NCBI RefSeq assembly: GCF_009730595.1
Contig: NZ_CP046276.1
Coordinates: 806,001 to 870,000, forward strand
Length of the DNA stretch: 64,000 bases
Reading direction: 5' to 3'
Origin: Spiroplasma tabanidicola
GTDB lineage: Bacteria; Bacillota_I; Bacilli_A; Mycoplasmatales; Mycoplasmataceae
The notes below the pieces were generated by a model. That model had not been told where the DNA came from. It was given only the letters and a program-made list of their open reading frames with translations, and did no database searches. The position numbers were made by a program, and so were the translations under genes. Positions 58,630 to 64,000 of this stretch are shown here, in pieces. Position 1 is the first letter of the stretch. The number at the start of each line of letters is the position of its first letter.

Positions 58630-59826
58630 CTACACACTTGTAGGTTCTAATTTTCTATCTTCTTCTCTTTTTTCTAAAAATTTCTCAAAGTCATCTTTGT
58701 TGTCAAACATATTTAAAACAACAGCTTTTATTTCTTGTGCATCTTTTATAGTTCATGTATATCTAATCGAAGCTTTTAAACTTAATACCCAAGGTATTAA
58801 TAACAATCCATAAAAATACATATATCAATTGTATTGTTGCCAGGCATTATTTTGAATTAAAGTTAAAGCATAAATTAAAAGACCAAGCAAAAATGTTTGA
58901 TTTACTCAAAAAAATATCAAACTATATTTATTATAAGGAACAACATAGGCACCTAAAAATACAATATATCCAAATATTAAAATAATATACTTAGTTAATT
59001 CATAATGAGTATTTAAAAATACATCTGTTATTTCAAAAACACTTGCTAATATAATTGCAAATCATCCTGCTGCAATCATTTCTCTTCTAGCTTTGATTTC
59101 ACCAGGAGTTACTCAAGTTTTAAAAACAAAAGCATTTTCTTTATCTTCTGTTTTTCTATATCTATCAATTCTAATTCATTCTCGATTTCACATATTAACA
59201 TCTTTAAAAATACCTATTAAAGGTCTAAATGATCTTAATAGTAAATAGATTCCAACAATTCAAAGCCATTGGGTTTTTACCATTTCTCATACGTAACTTA
59301 TATCTTTAAATTTTTTTAAAATACCTACTCAATCTAAAACAAATAAAAAACTACCATAGAGCAATGCTTCAGCTATAAATAAGAAATTATAAATCGTTGT
59401 AAAAATAATGGTTCCAATTCCCAAAGTTTGATTTAACATAACTATCATAGTAATTGAAAGTAATAAAATATGATATAGTTGTAAAGCTACAAAAATATTT
59501 AACAAGTTAACTTGATCTCTAAATAAATAGTTATCTTCACTTGGTACTATAAAAGATTTGTTTGCTTCAATTTGAACAGCAACTCTTGCATAAATAAAAT
59601 AAAAAACAAAGATTAATTGAAATGGGAGAGCATATGTAGCAGCACATAAACATCTAATTCTTGCTAAAAAATCACCTTCAGAAACCATGTTAACGTGTTT
59701 AGATTTTAAAAACCTTTTAGTATACATGTTTCCAACTGGTCCATGAATTAAAGCTTCTTGAAGTGCTTCTCTTCTTCTTTTCGCAAAGAGAATTCCTCCT
59801 TTGCTTCTTCTTCTAGTTGTTCCCAC
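58630..59826 (-). CDS. Membrane protein, unknown
   Basis: A 398-residue membrane protein with about eight predicted helices and a strongly basic N terminus (MGTTRRRSKGG...AKRRREA), suggesting an RNA- or lipid-facing cytoplasmic end. Its stop (TAG) directly precedes the era ribosome site. It lies among genes inserted between cdd and era of an otherwise conserved cluster. No family recognised. Confidence 0.7.
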
Positions 59827-59839
59827 TATTTTTCTCTCC

Positions 59840-60511
59840 TTAAAATGCTATATTTACAAGTATAAAAATAAATCCCACAGCAATTGGTACTATTGCTCCA
59901 AAATATACTATTTTAAAATCTTTTCAAACTTTTTCCTTTTTAGATAAATTAATTTGTCTAACTTCATCGTTTACAACTTTTTTAACTCTAACTCATTCAT
60001 AGTATTTATTTATACCACATAATACAAAAGCACACATTAACAATACTCAAATTGATACAAACCCTGTATTTGAATCCATATTTTTTTGGTCAAATAATCA
60101 TTTAAAAAAGTCTAAATAACTTCCTCCACAAATGATCAAAATACACACCACCATTATGAAAAAATGATACATTGCCCTTTTCCAAATGACTTCAAAGATA
60201 AACTTTTTAGCATATAATTCATTAAAATATCAAACTAAATCTCTTGAGTTATATTCCATAGCTCCTTTAAATATTGTTTTTGCATAATGCACATCTCTAT
60301 ACAATCTAACTTTATCAATACCTGTTATTCTTGGTAATTTTAAATCGTATTTTAGCTTTTCAAAAAGTTTTTCACCATCAACCTTAGTATGCAATCTTAA
60401 ATTCAAAATTCTTTTTTGAATTCCAGCAAAATAAAGAGGTGTAATTATTATCATAAGCATTCCAATCGCAGACAAAACATCTGAAACAATTGTTTTTTCT
60501 GAAATTCCCAT
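59840..60511 (-). CDS. Membrane protein, unknown
   Basis: A 223-residue protein with one N-terminal helix, a soluble middle (about 40-95) and two to three helices in the C-terminal half. It ends 13 bases before the start of the next membrane protein and is probably made together with it. Confidence 0.65.
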
Positions 60512-60567
60512 ATTTTCACCTCTAACTTATATAATTATATAAAATATTTGCTTAAAAAAATAAAAAA

Positions 60568-60583
60568 ACACAATTTAATGTGT
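60568..60583 (-). terminator. Weak terminator
   Basis: A 5-bp ACACA/TGTGT stem with a six-base loop, followed by seven T on the minus strand, 12 bases past the stop of the gene that ends at 60595. Confidence 0.4.
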
Positions 60584-60594
60584 CTTATTTAATA

Positions 60595-61329
60595 TTAAAT
60601 GCTTTTTTGACTAAAATTTTTGTCTAACAAGAATTCTGAGTTGTGCATTCAAAGTTTTAAGTAATATTTAAAATTTAGATTGCTAGTTCATTGAGAAAAA
60701 GGTAAATTTGTAATTTCGGCTATTAATTGATTATAAATTTTTGTCATATTTTCAAATTCTCAATCTTTTTTTGCAAAACACATTGGTGGTATATTTTTGA
60801 AAATTAATAACCCATTAATTACCATAAGTGATAAAAATTCAGTATATTCTCCTAATTTTTTATCTACAACTAATTTTAAATTTCATAACGCTAATTCTTC
60901 AATAACTACATCATTATCTAATTTTTCCAAAATCCTTGAACACATTTTTTTAAAATATTCTAAAAAATCAATACTTTCAATAGTATCACCTTGAAAAAGA
61001 CTTATATACTTTTTTTTAGGATCTAACATTCTGTAAACTTCACTTAAATCCAACATAGTTAGGTTATCAATTTTTTCATCAATATTTTTTTCATTAATAT
61101 AAACAGTGGTTAAAAAATTTTTAATATAACTTCATGCTTTTCCAGCATTAATGATTTGAGGTTCAAAATCTTCATTTATTGATTCATCTTCAAATTCTTC
61201 ATCATATAAGCAATCATACAATTCTTGAGTTGATGTTTTAATATTATAGTAATTACCAAAATTTTGAATCATTTTAGCACCAATTCAATTTCAAATATGA
61301 TCCTTATCATTTAAATCTATTTTATTCAT
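60595..61329 (-). CDS. Unknown protein, possibly a degenerate Fic-fold protein
   Basis: A 244-residue acidic protein. A C-terminal segment (VINGLLIFKNIPP...KKDWEFENM) is reminiscent of the Fic fold, where a helix ends in ...GLPP followed by a short strand and a Y/W-rich helix. The catalytic HPFxDGNGR motif is missing, so any AMP-transferase activity would be lost. Resemblance is by eye. A weak terminator follows, and the gene lies between cdd and a membrane gene. Confidence 0.4.
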
Positions 61330-61411
61330 ATTTTTCCTCCGACTTTAATAAAATAATATTATTTTTATTAAACTTTAATATATTTAATATAAATATAATA
61401 ATTTATACTTA

Positions 61412-61813
61412 TTAATCTAAGTTTTGTTTTGAAAAACTTAATGGGAGAAGTGATTCAAGAATATATTCACCTGCAAAACCTTTTTTATTAAATATTCAAA
61501 TTTTTTGATCTGAATTTAACAATTCTATCATTGTTTGTCTACAAGTCCCACATGGTGATCCTAATATTTCTGAATCAGTATATAGAGAAAAAACCTCTAC
61601 ATCATTTGCTTTATAACCTTGAGAAATCATTTGAGGCAAAGCACATCTTTCGGCACAAATTGTTGGATTATATGCTGAATTTTCTACATTTACTCCAACT
61701 ATTTTTTTATTATTTTTTAAATAAATGATACAAGAAACTCTAAAGCCTGAATAAGGCACATAAGCATTTTCTTTTAGTTCTAACAATTCCTTAAATATAT
61801 CATTTTTATCCAT
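61412..61813 (-). CDS. cdd: Cytidine deaminase
   Basis: A 133-residue enzyme converting cytidine to uridine (salvage). Zinc site CAERCAL with the catalytic Glu, and PCGTCRQ with two cysteine ligands. I chose the ATG at 61813, 6 bases after GGGGA. Neighbours dgkA and ybeY keep the Firmicutes order. Confidence 0.95.
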
Positions 61814-61841
61814 AATAATTCCCCACACAAAAGTAATTATA

Positions 61842-62246
61842 TTAATTTATCAAACTTGATATTTTAGATATGAACGGTTCTAAATAAATTAGAAAACCAA
61901 TAGCTACTGATATAATTGCATTTAAAATACTTGCAGCAGCACATATATCTTTTATTTTTTTTGCTTGAATATTGTATTCAAAACTAAGCAAGTCAACAAA
62001 GTTTTCAATTGAAGTATTAACAAACTCAAATCCAATAAGAACACCAATTGTTAATAATATTATTGATCATTGAACATAACTTAGTTTTACTCAAATCCCC
62101 AAAGCAATACAAAGGATTATGGCAAATAAATATACAATTAGCGTGCTTTCTTCTTTGAAAGCAGTAATCATACCTCTAGCAGCATTACCAAATTTGTTTT
62201 TTACCCTAGTACCAACTTTGGCTTTTTTCTTTACCTTATCTGCCAT
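61842..62246 (-). CDS. dgkA: Diacylglycerol/undecaprenol kinase family
   Basis: A 134-residue membrane kinase with three helices, a basic N terminus (ADKVKKKAKVG), and the family motif FEFVNTSIENFVDLL. Acts on undecaprenol or diacylglycerol. In a wall-less cell the substrate is uncertain, since undecaprenyl-linked wall synthesis is missing. Confidence 0.85.
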
Positions 62247-62265
62247 TTGTAACCTCCTAAATTTA

Positions 62266-62739
62266 TTATACTACTATGTCATACATAACATTTACTTCTT
62301 TTAAAATACTTTCTGTTAGATTAAACATTATTTTTTCTTGCTTTTCATCAACTTCATGATCATATCCTAAAACATGCAATAGACCATGAACAAATAACCA
62401 ACACATTTCATCATCAATTTTATGCTTATATTTAAGAGCTTTATTTTGTGCTTCGTTATAAGTTATAAAAATATCTCCTATTTCTTTAAAACCGATTTGA
62501 TCATATATTCCACTCGGATCATCAATAGGGAAAGAAATTACATCACCGACATATTCTTTATTACGATATGTTTTATTTAGTAATATTGATTTTTCAGGTA
62601 ATATGAAAAACACTGATAAAAGCAGCGTTTGATTAATATTTAAATGCATTTTTGTAATTTTAAGTAATGTTTCAAATATAGTTTCATATTTTGTTAGTTC
62701 TATATTGTCATCTTCATAAATAAAGCTAATTTCGTCCAT
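62266..62739 (-). CDS. ybeY: Endoribonuclease YbeY, 16S rRNA maturation
   Basis: A 157-residue metallo-RNase. The zinc motif HGLLHVLGYDHE supplies three histidines near residues 117-127, preceded by GDVISFPID, conserved in YbeY. Confidence 0.95.
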   Translation of the reverse strand: MDEISFIYEDDNIELTKYETIFETLLKITKMHLNINQTLLLSVFFILPEKSILLNKTYRNKEYVGDVISFPIDDPSGIYDQIGFKEIGDIFITYNEAQNKALKYKHKIDDEMCWLFVHGLLHVLGYDHEVDEKQEKIMFNLTESILKEVNVMYDIVV

Positions 62740-62770
62740 ATTATTCCCTATTTATAAAGATTATATCAAT

Positions 62771-63151
62771 TTATTTTATGTTAGATATCATATAATTCAA
62801 TAAATTTATTTTAGGACCAATTATAAAAACTTTATTTTTTGAAACTTCTAATCCTTCTAAATCAATATTTTTAAGTTGTCATATTCCTTCTTCAAATCTT
62901 AAAAAATCCTTAGAATATTTTTTGTAACCATTTTTATACTCTATTTTAATGGATTTTATGCTATTAACATCAAATTTTTCTTGTAAAAAAACATACACTT
63001 TTTTTTCGTACTTATCATCATCATTTAATTTATCTTGAATAATATAACTACCTGCATAAATAGTAGTTTTTTTAAACATTATCAAACAAAATAGTAAGAT
63101 AACGATTACAATAAAAGAATAAAAAATATAATTAATTATTTTTTTCATCAT
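62771..63151 (-). CDS. Small membrane-anchored protein
   Basis: A 126-residue protein with one N-terminal helix (about residues 5-25) and a charged extracytoplasmic domain (KIEYKNGYKKYSKDF, then a WQLKN segment). Its start overlaps the stop of the ABC subunit gene (TAATG). A candidate accessory of that exporter; family unknown. Confidence 0.65.
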
Positions 63152-64000
63152 TACATCTCCATTCTTGTTTCGAAAAATTGTTGATAAACAGGATTGTGAT
63201 CAGTCATTATTATCAAACTATCATTTTTAAGTTTTAAAAAAGTATCTAATAAATAATATGCAGTTTGCCTATCTACATTACTTAAGGGCTCATCAATCAA
63301 ATATAAATCTTTATTAGTAAAAAAAGCAGATATAAAATTAATAATTTGTCTTTGCCCTTTACTTAAATTTGCACCATTATCAATTATTCTTTTGTTAATG
63401 TCAATATTATTATTTTGTAATATTTCAAATAAATGAAATTCTTTAAAAACGTTTAAGTCAATTTTGTTTTGGAATTGTTGAATATTTGATCAGACACTTC
63501 CTGTGAATAGAAAATCATATTGTCCGATATATAAAATTTTGTTTTTTAAAACTTTTTGATTTAGTTTTTTATATTCTATACCATTAAAAAATAACTCTCC
63601 TTCGTAATCTTCTATACTAGCTGACATAAGATGCATTAAACTAGTTTTACCACAACCACTTTTACCAAAAATAAAAGTATTATTATCAATTTTTCGATTG
63701 ATATCAAATAAAATTTTTGCTTCATTTTTGTACTTATAAATTTTTTTAAACTCAATAGATTTAATTTTATCTATTTCTAGTCCTTTAACTTTATCTTCTT
63801 CTTTCTCAAATAAAAAAACTATTTGCTGCATAGCGATTTTATTATCTTCTTTATTAATAATAAAGTTGAATAACATTGATGAGAAATTATATATATAACT
63901 TGATGTTGTAACATAAAATAATAATTGTGAGAAAGTTATTTGCTCTTTTAAAATTAAATTACCAGCAATATAAAATATCAACAGCGAGAAAAATTTTGAA
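63151..64000 (-). CDS. ABC exporter permease/ATPase, 5' end cut by the window
   Basis: The last 280 or so residues of a permease/ATPase half-transporter. Membrane helices (QLLFYVTTSSYIYNFSS) are followed by an ATPase with Walker A GKSGCGKTS, Q-loop GQYDFLFTGSV, signature LSKGQRQIINF and Walker B LYLIDEP. The Walker B glutamate is followed by PLSNVD. The compact Q-loop and ATPase style resemble bacteriocin or peptide exporters, but the peptidase part, if any, lies outside the window. Confidence 0.85.

Noticed and set aside
60595-61329. Active Fic AMP-transferase
   Set aside because: The HPFxDGNGR catalytic motif is absent.
1-64000. Many short open frames, frequent apparent stop codons
   Set aside because: They vanish when TGA is read as tryptophan, so they are not frameshifts. 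Only TAA/TAG stops were taken as lesions.
1-64000. tRNA, rRNA, CRISPR arrays, prophage genes
   Set aside because: Looked for GTTCGAATC-type tRNA arms, repeat-spacer spacing and phage structural motifs by eye; none were convincing.

Overview
This window comes from an AT-rich mollicute that reads UGA as tryptophan. Almost every gene is interrupted under the standard code and becomes one long frame when TGA is read as Trp. The lipoprotein signal peptides (MKKLL...AC), the MOLPALP-like lipoproteins, the lack of cell-wall genes and the mixed gene orientations fit the Spiroplasma/Entomoplasma/Mesoplasma/mycoides branch. Mesoplasma or Entomoplasma is my best guess, but it is an inference. I saw no rRNA, tRNA or CRISPR array.

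Layout. 1-2.0 kb: an amino-acid permease (cut by the window edge) and an overlapping alpha/beta hydrolase. 2.1-4.9 kb: two decayed IS3-family insertion sequences in opposite orientation. 5-12 kb: a lipoprotein, RmuC, and a two-gene unit made of a PLD-nuclease/SF2 helicase and a PD-(D/E)XK-nuclease/DUF2075 helicase. This unit is the best candidate for an undescribed DNA-processing or defence module. 12-16 kb: a sugar PTS operon (RpiR regulator, EIICB) that continues with a dual-specificity phosphatase, a protein resembling the N-terminal part of MreB, and a small membrane protein. 16-19 kb: a graveyard with a broken ABC ATPase and permease, a membrane protein that probably starts at ATT, and a broken flavin-reductase-like gene. 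19-21 kb: a zinc alcohol dehydrogenase and an unknown protein.

21-36 kb: surface and lipoprotein territory. It holds a lipoprotein, a 1815-residue FtsX-like permease with no ATPase beside it, two MOLPALP-like lipoproteins, a lysophospholipase-like hydrolase, a GDSL-esterase lipoprotein with a membrane partner, and an MsbA-like ABC exporter. 38-46 kb: membrane proteins, a SAM methyltransferase, and a coupled salvage cluster (HAD phosphatase, NadD-YqeK fusion, MtnN), then an unknown 577-residue protein and a 400-base region with a folded, possibly transcribed RNA. 46-49.6 kb: an 850-residue lipoprotein and a membrane protein.

49.7-62.7 kb: a recognisable Firmicutes core cluster, in the order ispH (flipped), yqfO/DUF34, trmK, sigA, dnaG, glyS, recO, era, then three inserted genes, then cdd, dgkA, ybeY. 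Many of its genes overlap or abut, as in an operon. The window ends in an ABC exporter subunit coupled to a small membrane-anchored protein.
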